From contig NZ_HG428741.1 in NCBI RefSeq assembly GCF_000380245.2, positions 1,813,761-1,877,760 of the forward strand: a stretch of DNA of 64,000 nt, read 5' to 3'. This DNA is from Bacillus massiliigorillae (GTDB lineage: Bacteria; Bacillota; Bacilli; Bacillales; DSM-1321). How positions within the stretch are numbered: position 1 is the stretch's first letter; every line of letters starts with the position of its first letter. The notes under the pieces are model-generated. The model worked only from the letters and a program-made list of their open reading frames with translations. It ran no database searches and was not told where the DNA came from. The position numbers and the translations under genes were made by a program. This document shows, in pieces, positions 26,041 to 34,969 of this stretch.

Positions 26041-26553
26041 TTATACAGATTGTTTAGAAGTATAGAATTCCTTAGGAATAGCTCCAAATACTCTACGGTG
26101 ATATAACATTGGATCTTTTTCTATATCTACTCTAAGATCCACAACTTCGCCAATTAAGATAGTATGGTCACCTGCTTCAATTGCTTTAAATGTTTCACAT
26201 TCAAATACACCAAAAGCACCATCAATAATCGGTAACCCATTATTAGATAGCTTCCAATTACATGTACTAAAACGATCATCGTGCTTACTTGCAAATGTTT
26301 TACAAAGCTCTTGCTGTTCTTGTGCTAGTACATGGACCGCAAATTTCCCACATTCGGTAAATGCTTTAAGTGAAGATGAACGATGATCAATTGACCAAAG
26401 AAGGAGCAGAGGATCAAGTGATACAGAAGCAAATGAATTAACAGTTAAACCAACCGGAACTCTATTCTCATTAGTGGTAGTGATAATCGTAACCCCAGTT
26501 GGATAATTACCCATAATTTGTTTGAAAACTTCTTGTTTCTCGCTTATTTGCAT
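26041..26553 (-). CDS. Flavin reductase of two-component monooxygenase (NtaB/HpaC type)
   Basis: A 170-residue flavin reductase-like domain protein: GNYPTGVTIITTTNENRVPV, GLTVNSFASVSLDPLLLLWS and the C-terminal HRRVFGAIP. These enzymes reduce FMN or FAD with NAD(P)H and hand it to a separate monooxygenase. The likely partner is the LLM-family enzyme encoded about 7 kb away in the same island. It is 18 bases downstream of the PYROXD2-like gene on the same strand, so the two form an operon. AGGAGTG precedes its ATG. Confidence 0.92.
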   Translation of the reverse strand: MQISEKQEVFKQIMGNYPTGVTIITTTNENRVPVGLTVNSFASVSLDPLLLLWSIDHRSSSLKAFTECGKFAVHVLAQEQQELCKTFASKHDDRFSTCNWKLSNNGLPIIDGAFGVFECETFKAIEAGDHTILIGEVVDLRVDIEKDPMLYHRRVFGAIPKEFYTSKQSV

Positions 26554-26571
26554 ACAATAACACTCCTTTTT

Positions 26572-28134
26572 TTATTTAATTTGTTGAGCTGCTAAATAAC
26601 CGGACGTTCCACCAAGCCCAGGACCTGGATGAGTGGAGGCTCCAATATGAAACAAATTCTTAACAGACGTAGTGTGTTTTTTATATTTGGAAGTGGGTCT
26701 CCATAGTAATGATTGATTAAGAGATGCTATACCAGAGTATGGATCACCACCTACTAAATTAACATTAGATGATTCTAATTCAGTTGGAGAAATGATTTTT
26801 CTATTCAGTATAATGTCTTTAAAATTGGGAGCGTGTTTACTTATACGATTTTCAATCCTATCGACATATGCTTCAATGACCTTTTGGTTATAGCCATTAG
26901 ATGTATCAATTTCACCTAAAGCATCTCCTCTCAGTTTTTGAGGCATTTCTAACAATTGAACCCAAAGTGTATGTTTTCCTTTTGGTGCTCGACTAGGATC
27001 AAGCGCAGTATGTTGTCCAACAGCTATGGTTGCTTCTTTTGGAAGAAGACCATTATAAGCTTCATTGAACGATTGACTTACTCCATTAACCCCACTTGTT
27101 ATATTAATCATGGCTGCCTTAGATAAATTGTCATTTGTCCATTTTAAAGGGGCATTTAATGCATAATGTATTTGCATAGACGCATTTCCGTACTTATAGT
27201 TTTTAATGTCTTCTCTCACAGACTCATGTATTGACGTTCGTCTCAATAGCTTTTCATATAACTGATGAGGAGTTACATTTGCAAGAACATACTTCGCAAA
27301 ATACTTTTGCTTATAAGTCTTAACTCCCTTCACATTGCCATCTTCAACCAAAATTTCATCAACATTCTCGTTAGTAATAAATGTACCGCCATTGTTTACA
27401 ACAATAGTCATTAATGCCTTAACTAGCTGGTCTCCTCCTCCAACAGGGATCGGACTTCCAGCAGATTCAAGAGAAAACATTAAAACTTGTATCATAATAT
27501 TGCCTGCAGCATCATTCGGACCAAGTCCTGTATGTAATATCCAAGGTGCAAATAGCGCCTTAATCAAATCACTATCAAAGTAATCTAGTAAATGATCTGC
27601 TGACTTAAGCATATTTCCAATTTGTCCGTTAAATTCTCTTATTCCATTTTTTCTTACCAGTTTTAATAGTTTACTTATAGAGGACAAAGCTGTAGGCTCA
27701 TTATTCAACATATGAAAGACGAACTCGGAAATATTCTCGAAATTGTTCATTAATTGATGATATTTATCTCCTTCTCCAGTAGCTATTTGATTAAAGTATT
27801 GAACATTTTTTTCTCGATTAGTATAAAGTACGGCACTTTCATTATTTGGCATAATGACTCCAGTTGGAATAGTAGTATTTACATAGGTGAGGCCATTCCG
27901 CTCCAAGTCTTCCTTTAATTCAACATACGCAGGACCGGAAACAAACAAAGGATGCCATCCCGAAAATACATCTGTCTTAAATCCTGGTGCGATTAGCTCT
28001 TCTGTTTTAATACATCCTCCTATCCAATCATTTTTTTCTAAGACTAAAACTTTGTGTTTCTTTTTGGATAAGATTGCTGCCGCGGTTAATGAATTTATTC
28101 CACTGCCGATTATCACTACATCATAGTGGTTCAC
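26572..28134 (-). CDS. FAD-dependent oxidoreductase, PYROXD2/phytoene desaturase-like
   Basis: A 520-residue flavoprotein with an N-terminal dinucleotide fold (DVVIIGSGINSLTAAAILSK, then VLVLEKNDWIGGCIKTEE) and the C-terminal FAD motif LFHIGASTHPGPGLGGTSGY. It belongs to the CrtI/PYROXD2 group, whose members desaturate or oxidise diverse hydrophobic substrates. Here it opens a two-gene operon with a flavin reductase and diverges from the ThDP enzyme operon. Two candidate Crp/Fnr-type sites lie in the intergenic region, one near each start. Its substrate is unknown and its role in the pathway is only inferred from context. Confidence 0.87.
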   Translation of the reverse strand: MNHYDVVIIGSGINSLTAAAILSKKKHKVLVLEKNDWIGGCIKTEELIAPGFKTDVFSGWHPLFVSGPAYVELKEDLERNGLTYVNTTIPTGVIMPNNESAVLYTNREKNVQYFNQIATGEGDKYHQLMNNFENISEFVFHMLNNEPTALSSISKLLKLVRKNGIREFNGQIGNMLKSADHLLDYFDSDLIKALFAPWILHTGLGPNDAAGNIMIQVLMFSLESAGSPIPVGGGDQLVKALMTIVVNNGGTFITNENVDEILVEDGNVKGVKTYKQKYFAKYVLANVTPHQLYEKLLRRTSIHESVREDIKNYKYGNASMQIHYALNAPLKWTNDNLSKAAMINITSGVNGVSQSFNEAYNGLLPKEATIAVGQHTALDPSRAPKGKHTLWVQLLEMPQKLRGDALGEIDTSNGYNQKVIEAYVDRIENRISKHAPNFKDIILNRKIISPTELESSNVNLVGGDPYSGIASLNQSLLWRPTSKYKKHTTSVKNLFHIGASTHPGPGLGGTSGYLAAQQIK

Positions 28135-28196
28135 TAATTCACCCCCAATTCCGCTTACTCCATATAAGAACTCTACACAATTAGATTAATTTTTTA

Positions 28197-28212
28197 TGTT
28201 AACTTATTAACA
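28197..28212. promoter_or_regulatory. Candidate Crp/Fnr-type site (flavoprotein side)
   Basis: TGTTAACTTATTAACA is a 5-6-5 palindrome (TGTTA-N6-TAACA), 63 bases from the minus-strand start at 28134. Confidence 0.65.
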
Positions 28213-28286
28213 TTTTTATTTATATTAAGCATTTTCGTTAAAGAAATATATTTTATTAAGAATAATTTCAAAATAAAACATATATA

Positions 28287-28302
28287 TGTTAATTTATTAA
28301 CT
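28287..28302. promoter_or_regulatory. Candidate Crp/Fnr-type site (ThDP side)
   Basis: TGTTAATTTATTAACT matches the same pattern with one deviating end base. It lies about 65-80 bases before the plus-strand ThDP gene. Confidence 0.6.
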
Positions 28303-28368
28303 TTCAAAGAGTAGATAACATTTTAAAATATATGTAAATAACAAAACAGAATCTGGGAGTGAGTGAAA

Positions 28369-30126
28369 TTGTATACTACAAGTACAGCTTTTTTAGAAGC
28401 CTTACAAGAAGCGGGTGTTTCCTATATATTTGCGAATTTAGGAAGTGACCATCCATCCATTATTGAAAGTTTAGCTATTGCTAAACAGGAAAATAAGAAA
28501 TTACCAACGTTGATTACGTGCCCTCATGAATTTGTAGCTTTAAGTGCTGCACATGGTTATGCTCAGGCAACAGGAGAACCACAAGCTGTGATTGTTCACG
28601 TTGAATGTGGTACACAAAACATGGGAGGAGCCATTCATAATGCAGCAAAAAGTAGAGTACCAGTTTTAATATTTGCAGGGTCATCCCCTTACACCCAAGA
28701 GAATGAATTAATTGGAGGAAGAAATGAATTCATTCATTGGATTCAAGATGTTTTTGATCAACGTGGTATCATGCGTGGTTATACGAAATATGACAATGAA
28801 ATTAGAACAGGAGCAAATGTTAAACAACTTGTACATCGAGCGTTGCAAATTTCTAAGAGTGACCCTATGGGACCTGTCTATCTTATGGGACCAAGAGAGG
28901 CTATGGAAGAAAAAACAGAACCTGTTACTATCCGCAAGGAACTGTGGGAGCCTATTTCTCCGGCAGCTCTTCCTCCACAAAATATGAAAGAATTGACGAA
29001 TGATTTATTAACGTCAAAAAAACCACTGATTGTCACTTCTTATTTAGGAAGAAATGCAAAAGCAGTTAATGAGCTTATTCGTTTAAGCGAATCTTTGGCG
29101 ATTCCTGTTATTGAATCTATACCTCATCAAATGAATTTCCCATCAAGTCATCCAATGAACTGTGGCTCATACTGGAATGTAGATAAGCAAGTTGATTTAC
29201 TTTCTGATGCTGATTTTATACTTGTACTAGATAGTGATGTTCCTTGGGTTCCAATGAAAAATAAGCCATCAGACAATGCAACCATTTACTATATGGATGT
29301 AGACCCATTAAAAGAGGAGATGCCACTTTGGTATATACCATCTAAGCATTTCTTTAAAGTGGATTCTTACACAGCTCTTCAACAAATCAATGATTACATT
29401 GAGGAAAAGTGTGTTATTAATCAAGATATGGTATCTACACGTTGGAAGCATTATTCCAACTATCATAACCGTCAAAAAAAAGAAAGACGTAATTTAGAAA
29501 AAGCTCTAAACAATCAGATAACACCAGAGTATCTTACTGCTTGTGTAAGAGAACTGGTGGATGAAAACACAATTGTTTTGAACGAAGGAATCACTAATTA
29601 TGGAGTCATTTCCAATCATATTGAAGTGGATATTCCCGAATCTTACTATGGGAGTGGTGCTGGATCACTTGGATGGAATGGTGGTGCAGCAATAGGCATG
29701 AAATTGGCTCATCCAGACAAGACGGTTATTAACCTTACTGGTGATGGTTCATATTTATTTAGCATTCCTTCTACTGTTCATTGGATGGCTAAGAGGTATA
29801 ATACACCATTTTTAACGGTCATTTATAACAATCAAGGCTGGAAAGCTCCTAAACATTCTACTTTAGGTGTTCATCCATATGGCATAGCCAATCAAAACCA
29901 AGATTTCCATGTAAGTTTTGATCCACCAGCAAAGCTAGCTGAGATTGCTTCCGCGGCAGGGGATGCCCACTCTATGATAGTAAAAAAACAGTCAGATTTA
30001 AAAAATGCATTAATAGAAGGTTTACGACAAGTTAAGGAAGGACGTTCAGCTGTAATAGATGTGTATATCCCTCACGTGTATTCAGATAAAAATGAAATCC
30101 CAACTGAAAAGGAGCTAATAAAATGA
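28369..30126 (+). CDS. Thiamine diphosphate-dependent enzyme (acetolactate synthase/benzoylformate decarboxylase-like)
   Basis: A 585-residue ThDP enzyme. The N-terminal domain has the cofactor-activating Glu in CPHEFVALSAAHGYAQATG, then VECGTQNMGGAIHNA. The C-terminal binding motif is GDGSYLFSIPSTVHWMAKRY with Asn further on (IYNNQGW). This is the acetolactate-synthase/2-oxo-acid-decarboxylase group, but with a Pyr-domain opening (ANLGSDHPSI) not typical of true acetolactate synthase. It likely decarboxylates or carboligates a 2-oxo acid of the pathway. The start is a TTG at 28369, about 9 bases after GGGAG; a GTG at 28363 is closer than usual. The next gene overlaps by ATGA. Confidence 0.85.
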   Translation: MYTTSTAFLEALQEAGVSYIFANLGSDHPSIIESLAIAKQENKKLPTLITCPHEFVALSAAHGYAQATGEPQAVIVHVECGTQNMGGAIHNAAKSRVPVLIFAGSSPYTQENELIGGRNEFIHWIQDVFDQRGIMRGYTKYDNEIRTGANVKQLVHRALQISKSDPMGPVYLMGPREAMEEKTEPVTIRKELWEPISPAALPPQNMKELTNDLLTSKKPLIVTSYLGRNAKAVNELIRLSESLAIPVIESIPHQMNFPSSHPMNCGSYWNVDKQVDLLSDADFILVLDSDVPWVPMKNKPSDNATIYYMDVDPLKEEMPLWYIPSKHFFKVDSYTALQQINDYIEEKCVINQDMVSTRWKHYSNYHNRQKKERRNLEKALNNQITPEYLTACVRELVDENTIVLNEGITNYGVISNHIEVDIPESYYGSGAGSLGWNGGAAIGMKLAHPDKTVINLTGDGSYLFSIPSTVHWMAKRYNTPFLTVIYNNQGWKAPKHSTLGVHPYGIANQNQDFHVSFDPPAKLAEIASAAGDAHSMIVKKQSDLKNALIEGLRQVKEGRSAVIDVYIPHVYSDKNEIPTEKELIK

Positions 30127-30914
30127 TGGTTAAAACAGGTATTTTAGAGAAGCTATTAGGAAGCATTGTCGAAGAAAAAATAGAAGTTGTAGACATGTCA
30201 CAAATTTTGAACGAAAGCACCCCTGTAATTCAATTACCAGAACCCATTACAAATACGGGTGGATTTAAGTTAAAACAACTATCAAAGTACAATGAAACGG
30301 GGCCAACTTTTTACTGGAATGATTTCGTTGCTGGAGAACATTGTGGAACACATTTTGATGCACCTGTTCACTGGATTAGTGGTAAAGGTTTAGATAGTGT
30401 TGACACTATACCTACGAAAAACATGATAGGTGAAGCAAATGTTATTGATATTAGAGAAAAAGTCCAGGAAAACCCAGATTATTGTTTAACGGTAGAAGAT
30501 ATTCAATCATTTGAAAAACAATATGGAAAGTTAAAGAAGCATTCTTGGGTATTGGTCCATACCGGATGGGCAAAGTACGTAGATGATTTAGAGAAGTTTT
30601 ATAACATTGGAGAAGATGGTCTTTCACATACTCCTGGAGTTACAAAAGAAGCAACACTTTTTCTGGTGGAGCAACGAGATATTTTAGGAATAGGTGTAGA
30701 AACTGTTGGAACAGATGCAGGTATTGCAGATTCTTTTGACCCTCCTCTACCAGTTCATTATTATATGCTTGGAGCAAACAAATACGGACTCGCTCAACTA
30801 ACAAACATAGATAAACTCCCTGCTAAAGGCTCCGTGCTTATTGTTAATCCGTTAAAAATAGAAAATGGTAGCGGGAGCCCCCTCAGAGTAATCGCATTAG
30901 TAGAGAAAGAATAA
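30123..30914 (+). CDS. Cyclase-family metal-dependent hydrolase (kynurenine formamidase-like)
   Basis: A 263-residue protein with the cyclase/kynurenine-formamidase metal motif GEHCGTHFDAPVHW (HxGTHxDxPxH) and later TDAGIADSFDPPLPVHYY. Members hydrolyse N-formyl amides or lactone-like rings. It overlaps the ThDP gene by four bases (ATGA), so the two products are made together. In an island with a ring-opening-type monooxygenase and an amidase, hydrolysis of a formamide or cyclic amide is plausible, though unproven. Confidence 0.87.
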   Translation: MMVKTGILEKLLGSIVEEKIEVVDMSQILNESTPVIQLPEPITNTGGFKLKQLSKYNETGPTFYWNDFVAGEHCGTHFDAPVHWISGKGLDSVDTIPTKNMIGEANVIDIREKVQENPDYCLTVEDIQSFEKQYGKLKKHSWVLVHTGWAKYVDDLEKFYNIGEDGLSHTPGVTKEATLFLVEQRDILGIGVETVGTDAGIADSFDPPLPVHYYMLGANKYGLAQLTNIDKLPAKGSVLIVNPLKIENGSGSPLRVIALVEKE

Positions 30915-30947
30915 TGAAGATCTTATCGTTTAATAGCTTGTATTAAA

Positions 30948-31002
30948 ATAACTCACCAAGATGTATGGGAAAATACTTTTAAACAACATCTTGGAGAGTT
31001 AT
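30948..31002. terminator. Long hairpin between converging genes
   Basis: 17-base arms, ATAACTCACCAAGATGT (30948-30964) and ACATCTTGGAGAGTTAT (30986-31002), with one mismatch. No T tract follows, so it is a weak terminator candidate or an RNA-stabilising hairpin at the 3' end of the ThDP/cyclase operon. Confidence 0.5.
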
Positions 31003-31052
31003 TAATATCACAAAATCATTACTGATGAACAGGCTAATGATTAGCTAATAAT

Positions 31053-31676
31053 TTAACATTTTTCCCAAAGCGATTGAGGATCAATTATGAATATCTTTCG
31101 ATTATTAATAGAAAGTATACCTTCTGATACCCATTGTTTTAATACTTTATAAATTGTTATTCTCGTTACACCAACGAAAAGGGAGAGTTCTTGTTGAGTT
31201 AAATTTATTTCTTGGCTTTTATATGAGTCCATTAAATAGAGTAGTGAATATGCAATCTGAGGATGGGTGTCGGTACTTGTGGCATTAATATTGTTTAAAA
31301 GTAGCTTTTCTTTTAATATCAGTGAGTGAACTAATAATGTAATAACTTCAGGATATTTTTGTGTCAATTCTTCAAAATCATTGTTCGTGAAATAATATAG
31401 AATACTGTCTACATGACTAATTGCTGTAGAATAATAAGGTAAATGATCGATGGTCTGTTCCCCTATTATGCGCCCCGGTCCTACTATATCTAATATTCTC
31501 GAATTCTCATCGTTTCTCTTCGATTTTATTTTAATTAATCCTTTTTTAACAAAATAGAATCCTGATCCTATATCACCTTGTTCAAATATTACTGTCTTCT
31601 CTTTAAAAAATAACCTTTTTCCGTATTCTAGATAATCTTCCCAAGATAGTAAGATATTATTTGTTAGCGCTTCCAA
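31053..31676 (-). CDS. Crp/Fnr-family transcriptional regulator 1
   Basis: A 207-residue regulator: cyclic-nucleotide-binding fold (about 15-130, FEQGDIGSGFYFVKKGLIKI, RIIGEQ) and C-terminal winged helix (about 150-205, LTQQELSLFVGVTRITIYKV). It lacks the N-terminal Cys cluster of Fnr, so it is not expected to hold an iron-sulphur cluster. In the recognition helix the Crp residues Arg180-Glu181-Arg185 correspond to Arg-Ile-Lys. That fits a half-site TGTTA rather than TGTGA and matches palindromes in this island. The inducing signal is unknown. It is 59 bases from its paralogue, in the same direction. Confidence 0.9.
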   Translation of the reverse strand: MEALTNNILLSWEDYLEYGKRLFFKEKTVIFEQGDIGSGFYFVKKGLIKIKSKRNDENSRILDIVGPGRIIGEQTIDHLPYYSTAISHVDSILYYFTNNDFEELTQKYPEVITLLVHSLILKEKLLLNNINATSTDTHPQIAYSLLYLMDSYKSQEINLTQQELSLFVGVTRITIYKVLKQWVSEGILSINNRKIFIIDPQSLWEKC

Positions 31677-31734
31677 ATATCATTCCCCCTGTGCCAATAG
31701 TATTTAACGAGCATAAATCAAGACATAATCATTG

Positions 31735-32355
31735 TTATAACAACATTTCCATTTCAGGTAGATTTAATATATCAATCTTTTGATTCCCTATTAAAATCAA
31801 ACTTTTGTCAGACCATTTTTTCATTATTTTATATACAGTAATACGGGAAGTTCCAATATATTGAGCTAAGGAAATTTGTGTAATTGGAATGGAAGAGTGG
31901 TTGTATTTCTTGTGGAGTTGAACCAAAAAGTAAGCCATTTGCTTTTCATAAGGTGTATTTATCATTGTAACCGTTTTGGCCAGCATTCTTATTTTACCAC
32001 TTAGTGACGTTAAAAAAATACTACGAGCTTCTGGATACTCTTGACAAATTCTTTTAAAGGTATCGTTTGAAAAATGATAGAGAACAGAATTAGCATTACA
32101 CACTGCCGAAGTTGAATAAGCTTGTTCAAAAATTCCTTGTTCTCCTAATAAAGAGCCGTCTAATACATAATCAATTATTCTTTCTTTTCCCTCTTTAGAA
32201 AGTAGTCTTAGATTTATTTTTCCTTCTACTAAGTAGTAAAATCCTGTACCTTTTTCTCCTTGTAAAAATAAGTTTTCTTCACTAGATAAACACTTTTTAT
32301 GACCGTATTCAAGATAAGCTTCCCACTTGTTTGCCACAGTATTTCCCACCTTCAA
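31735..32355 (-). CDS. Crp/Fnr-family transcriptional regulator 2
   Basis: A 206-residue paralogue of the neighbouring regulator: cNMP-binding fold (FLQGEKGTGFYYLVEGKINL, GSLLGEQG) and winged helix (ITQISLAQYIGTSRITVYKI). The recognition helix SRITVYK again has Arg-Ile-Lys where Crp has Arg-Glu-Arg. Scattered Cys residues do not form the Fnr cluster pattern. Two tandem paralogues may act as a heterodimer or in sequence. GGTGGGAAA lies before the start, between this gene and the IclR gene. Confidence 0.9.
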   Translation of the reverse strand: MKVGNTVANKWEAYLEYGHKKCLSSEENLFLQGEKGTGFYYLVEGKINLRLLSKEGKERIIDYVLDGSLLGEQGIFEQAYSTSAVCNANSVLYHFSNDTFKRICQEYPEARSIFLTSLSGKIRMLAKTVTMINTPYEKQMAYFLVQLHKKYNHSSIPITQISLAQYIGTSRITVYKIMKKWSDKSLILIGNQKIDILNLPEMEMLL

Positions 32356-32427
32356 TTAATATAGAAATTTTATAATTATGAACTGACAATTAAAAATTAC
32401 TAAATAACTTAAAAGATGACTTAAAAA

Positions 32428-33195
32428 TTAAGCTTTGCCAATGATACTATTTACTTCGATATACCCTAGTTCACGTGATATAGCTTTAGCTGTTTTCATA
32501 ACACTTCGAATAATATGACCTCTATGAAGTCCTTTCATATAGCTTATCGGTCCTACTAAGTTAACGGAAGCAATCGTTTGTCCTGAATAAGACAATATTG
32601 GAGCGGCAATGGCATAAGTACTTGTATCATTTTCATTATTACTTATAGAGTAGCCCTGTCCACGAACTGTTGCTAATTCTCTTTTAAGTGTCGCAACATC
32701 CGTAATTGTATTGGGTCCTTGTCTAGAGAAGCCCTTTTCAATGGTTTTTTGTAGATAATTATCATTGTAAACAAGCAATGCCTTACCTGCACTCGTACAG
32801 TATGCAGGTTTTCTTGATCCCAAATATGTTGGTAGAGAATCGAAATCTTGCGAAGAAATCCTTAATACGTTAACTACATCTCCTATATCAAACATACTTA
32901 TGTGTGCTGTTCCTCTAAATGTTTCTGTCAATTCCTTAACTAATGGCATTGCTTTATCATAAAAATCCTGTTGAAACATAACATTGTTGTTCCACTCAAG
33001 TATCTTCCAACTTAATCGATATTTCCTCTCTACATCTCTCATCAAAACACCCTCATTACAAAGGGTTGTGATTAAATGATGCGTAGTACTCTTACTCAAT
33101 CCAAGCCTTTCCGCAATTTCTGCATTACCCAGCACAGGATTATCTTGTGTAAAGCTGCTTAAAATTTGACAAGCTCTCTTTACCGAAGAAATCAT
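32428..33195 (-). CDS. IclR-family transcriptional regulator
   Basis: A 255-residue regulator. The N-terminal helix-turn-helix (about 1-65) contains NAEIAERLGLSKSTTHHLIT. The C-terminal effector domain (about 80-245) has the usual GSRKPAYCTSAGKALL and IAAPILSYSGQTIASVNLVG. IclR proteins sense small aromatic acids or glyoxylate-like metabolites and control catabolic operons. It is the only classical aromatic-sensing-type regulator in the island and could govern the monooxygenase unit downstream. Start ATG after AAGGGGGAA. Confidence 0.9.
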   Translation of the reverse strand: MISSVKRACQILSSFTQDNPVLGNAEIAERLGLSKSTTHHLITTLCNEGVLMRDVERKYRLSWKILEWNNNVMFQQDFYDKAMPLVKELTETFRGTAHISMFDIGDVVNVLRISSQDFDSLPTYLGSRKPAYCTSAGKALLVYNDNYLQKTIEKGFSRQGPNTITDVATLKRELATVRGQGYSISNNENDTSTYAIAAPILSYSGQTIASVNLVGPISYMKGLHRGHIIRSVMKTAKAISRELGYIEVNSIIGKA

Positions 33196-33527
33196 ATAAT
33201 TCCCCCTTCAATTTAAACTAAAAACGACAAGATATTAATCCGTATGCTAATAATTACAATTATGTAAATTTATATGAAAAATATAAAAATTACTGTAATT
33301 ATAATAACAAAACAGTTCATTCTCAAGTATCAAGTTTAAAATAATGAAATTAATCATTATTTTATATATCTCTTAAGCAAAAAATCATTTTTTCATTCAT
33401 TTATTTTATATGATTTCACTATATTAAATCCGCTTATCGAGCTAATTAAGGATTTTAAGTATGAGAACTCATTTGACTATAATACCTTTTACACCTTTAC
33501 GCTTGTTATTCATTACAGGTAAACATC
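33196..33527. other. Interval upstream of IclR gene
   Basis: About 330 AT-rich bases with no gene. A palindrome AATAATGA...TCATTATT near 33340-33362 is a possible IclR operator, as IclR sites are often palindromic and upstream of the regulator gene, but there is only this one copy. Confidence 0.4.
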
Positions 33528-33566
33528 AAAAATGACAGGATTCTAAAAGATTCACTGTCATTTTTT
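33528..33566 (-). terminator. Rho-independent terminator
   Basis: AAAAATGACAG and CTGTCATTTTTT flank a loop of about 15 bases. It ends the flavin monooxygenase gene on the minus strand and is roughly symmetric. Confidence 0.85.
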
Positions 33567-33576
33567 ATTCAATCAT

Positions 33577-34698
33577 TTAGATTTCCTGTTTCAATAAACG
33601 TGGTAATCGAATTCCCATTCGTTCTAGTCTTGGTAGTACTTCTTGTGCGAAATATTCTAATTCACTCACATAATCTACGAAAGCTAATGTCATTCCAGAG
33701 AATCCTGCTTCATGAAATTTTCGTATTTCATTTGCAATTTCATCTGGAGTACCAATTAGTGGAATACTTCCATGTCCTGCTGCAAAACGGGATCGATACG
33801 TCCGCAACATTTCTTCAGTGAACGATTTAGCATGTAATTTTTGAAGACGCATTAAATTGTCTACCGCTTCCCAATCTGCGTTTTCTTCTGCATAATAATG
33901 AAGATAATCCAATGCCTCTTTTCGTGTTTGTCTACAAACGACATGGCTTATTGTAAACACGCCAACATTTCGTTGATATTTTTGTTTAGCTAAATTAGTT
34001 AAAGTTTTTACTATTTCCGCTCCGTCTTCAGGTCCCATAACGCTAGTAAGGACAAAGTTTGAGTTTCTTGTCGCAAAACCTCTGCCTTGACTTGAAGAAC
34101 CAGCATTTAAAACAGGAATAGTTCCTCGATACGGTTTTGGCATACCTTCCACATGTTGCAACTTGTAAAACTTGCCATCATAATCGAATCTTTCTTGACT
34201 TATCCAAATTTTTGAAACAACATCCCACCATTCTTGAGCTAATGCGTAGCGATCATTATGATCAGAAGGTAAATCTATACCGAATGTTTCATACTCAGGT
34301 TGATTCCATCCTGCTACAATATTAATCCCAGCACGTCCATGCCCAATTTGATCTGCTGTTGCTAGTTGTTTTGCGACAACAACAGGATGCGTAAAGGCTG
34401 TATTTACAGTAGAAAAAACGTTTATACGTTTTGTAAGTGCAAGCAGACCACTAGCCCATGAAATAGGTTCCAATACACTTCCGTGAAAATCTGTTTCTCC
34501 TCCGTAACCAATCCAACGTGAAATAGGTAATAAAAAGTCTATGCCTACCTCATCAGCTAATTGAGCTAAACGTACATTGTCATCCCAGGTAGCTGGCCAT
34601 CTTTCAGGAATTTTAGTAGCTGCGAATCCTCCGGAACAATTCGCAGAAAAAATGCCTAATTGAAAGTCTTTTTCTGAAATAATTTTTTCTATATTCAT
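33577..34698 (-). CDS. LLM-class FMN-dependent monooxygenase (RutA/PyrA/SfnG-like)
   Basis: A 373-residue bacterial-luciferase-like monooxygenase: LGIFSANCSGGFAATKIPER, a barrel segment GRAGINIVAGWNQPEYETFG and the C-terminal GTPDEIANEIRKFHEAGFSG. The GWNQPEYE motif is typical of the group that includes RutA, dimethylsulfone monooxygenase and pyridine monooxygenase, all two-component enzymes needing free reduced flavin. That fits the NtaB/HpaC-type flavin reductase in the island. Members cleave C-N or C-S bonds or N-heterocyclic rings. The reaction here is probably an oxygenolytic opening step, but the substrate is unknown. GAAGGGATG precedes the ATG. Confidence 0.9.
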   Translation of the reverse strand: MNIEKIISEKDFQLGIFSANCSGGFAATKIPERWPATWDDNVRLAQLADEVGIDFLLPISRWIGYGGETDFHGSVLEPISWASGLLALTKRINVFSTVNTAFTHPVVVAKQLATADQIGHGRAGINIVAGWNQPEYETFGIDLPSDHNDRYALAQEWWDVVSKIWISQERFDYDGKFYKLQHVEGMPKPYRGTIPVLNAGSSSQGRGFATRNSNFVLTSVMGPEDGAEIVKTLTNLAKQKYQRNVGVFTISHVVCRQTRKEALDYLHYYAEENADWEAVDNLMRLQKLHAKSFTEEMLRTYRSRFAAGHGSIPLIGTPDEIANEIRKFHEAGFSGMTLAFVDYVSELEYFAQEVLPRLERMGIRLPRLLKQEI

Positions 34699-34969
34699 CT
34701 TTTAATCATCCCTTCGTAATCTGTATCAATTACAATTTAGATAAAGTAAAATTTTAATCGGTGGGGTTTTCACTCTTCCCTTATCAATTATTAGTTGAAC
34801 CAATCGATTTCTTACTGGTGCTTGAACTCTAACTTACACGTCTACATGGTTATCACTGCCATGTTGAAGTAGGAGTCTTAGCACCAGTTTGAACGGGATA
34901 AACTTTATTTACTATTCCTCAACGCGAACTATCCATTGTTAGAATAAGAGATTTATATTGCTCTTCAAT
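34699..34969. other. Interval between monooxygenase and aldehyde dehydrogenase genes
   Basis: No gene. It contains one long structured hairpin (34814-34888). No TGTTA-N6-TAACA site is seen here, unlike most other intergenic regions of the island. Confidence 0.5.
34814..34888. repeat. 75-base imperfect stem-loop
   Basis: ACTGGTGC (34814-34821) and GCACCAGT (34881-34888) close the structure. Inside, ACTC/GAGT and AACTT/AAGT strands and an apical CATGG/CCATG pair continue it. There is no T run. It looks like a structured RNA or a small mobile-element remnant; no known class was identified. Confidence 0.45.

Noticed and set aside
33335..33364. AAATAATGA...TCATTATTT palindrome as IclR operator
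   Set aside because: A single AT-rich copy about 150 bases from the IclR start; not enough to claim an operator, only mentioned in the interval entry.
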